Of a DNA stretch of 64,000 nucleotides, positions 63,670 to 64,000 are shown piece after piece. Under the pieces are notes generated by a model. That model was not told where the DNA came from. It saw only the letters and a list, made by a program, of their open reading frames with translations, and searched no databases. Position 1 is the first letter of the stretch. Each line of letters opens with the position of its first letter. Both the position numbers and the translations under genes were made by a program. Source of the DNA: Bifidobacterium asteroides (GTDB lineage: Bacteria; Actinomycetota; Actinomycetes; Actinomycetales; Bifidobacteriaceae); the NCBI RefSeq assembly GCF_003202695.1, contig NZ_QGLL01000010.1, positions 17,269 to 81,268 of the forward strand, given 5' to 3'.

Positions 63670-64000
63670 ATTTCGTTGCTCCCGTGTGTAGACATACTCG
63701 AGTACGGCTCGTTATGAGTCAAGCTATATCACGGTACACATGAGTAGGGACGGAGTCAAACAGGCTTCCGTCACCCAACTGGTGAGGACTGCTCATACCC
63801 TGCATAAGCACTGTCGTATCGGGAGAAAGAGCCTCCTTACTTATCCACAAATTACAGCACTGTTATTCACATTCAACGTAGATACAACACGCTATCCTGT
63901 GGATAACCACGCAAAGTCGGTGTAACAATGAGCTACTGTCGACTTAGAGAGAAGCAGAAAGATCGGGACAATCTGTCATCGAGAAGAGAGGAGCTCACTG
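63670..64000. other. Start of the rpmH-dnaA intergenic origin region
   Basis: About 330 bp without a gene up to the right edge. It contains the rpmH promoter region and the DnaA boxes at 63841-63906. dnaA itself must lie outside the window. Confidence 0.7.
63841..63906. promoter_or_regulatory. DnaA boxes of the probable oriC
   Basis: TTATCCACA (63841-63849, perfect), TTATTCACA (63863-63871, one change) and TGTGGATAA (63898-63906, perfect reverse orientation) within 66 bp, between rpmH and the expected dnaA. Confidence 0.8.

Noticed and set aside
1..64000. CRISPR arrays, insertion sequences or prophage
   Set aside because: No regularly spaced repeats, transposase or integrase motifs, or phage structural genes were seen on either strand.

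Overview
The window comes from a high-GC Gram-positive chromosome beside the replication origin. It is most likely Bifidobacterium. The right-hand 23 kb follows the conserved actinobacterial origin order: CCA-adding enzyme, Nudix hydrolase, large membrane protein, MurJ fused to a pseudokinase, thioredoxin reductase, parB, parA, rsmG, jag, yidC, yidD, rnpA, rpmH, and then DnaA boxes at the right edge, where dnaA should follow. A very large secreted glycosidase with discoidin-like and FIVAR repeats and a C-terminal anchor also fits bifidobacteria. A bee-gut type species is possible, but that is only a guess.

Layout. 0-6.6 kb: four APC-family amino-acid permeases, two of them a recent LysP-like tandem duplication. 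6.8-12.6 kb: a 1933-residue cell-surface glycosidase. 13.1-16.8 kb: a D-serine locus (YheO-type regulator, D-serine dehydratase, GntP-type permease with a clear promoter). 16.9-23.4 kb: mostly minus-strand housekeeping genes (ilvC, an MHS-type transporter, apbE, purA, class II aldolase). 23.6-29.5 kb: plus-strand nucleoside hydrolase with an MFS transporter, dcd, a CMD-cupin fusion and rlmB. 29.5-33.2 kb: a DUF4032 protein, a UgpC/MsiK-type ABC ATPase and a CMD protein on the minus strand. 33.4-36.4 kb: a transmembrane Ser/Thr kinase and a membrane-anchored DsbA-like protein. 36.5-36.9 kb: tRNA-Thr(UGU) and a stretch of four consecutive hairpins that looks like an independent small RNA. 37.0-40.9 kb: an RpfB-like protein, ksgA, ispE and a LytR_C protein. 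40.9-49.5 kb: CCA enzyme, Nudix, DUF6049-like protein and murJ. 49.7-54.5 kb: an aminotransferase, a D-Ala-D-Ala ligase homologue and trxB. 54.9-64 kb: the partition and origin region.

How the genes work together. Most of the core is cell-envelope growth (RpfB-like enzyme, IspE for undecaprenyl supply, MurJ flippase, Ddl homologue, kinase) next to chromosome segregation and membrane insertion (ParAB-parS, YidC/Jag/YidD). Five perfect parS sites (TGTTTCACGTGAAACA) cluster here. Two lie inside parB and are translated as repeated VSRET peptides; three lie in an unusual AT-rich, essentially gene-free 1.9 kb tract upstream of parA that also carries DnaA-box-like sequences. Other notable points are lineage-type insertions inside ParB and RsmG, two structured-RNA candidates, and the D-serine/permease/glycosidase accessory block on the left. 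No insertion sequence, prophage or CRISPR array was seen.
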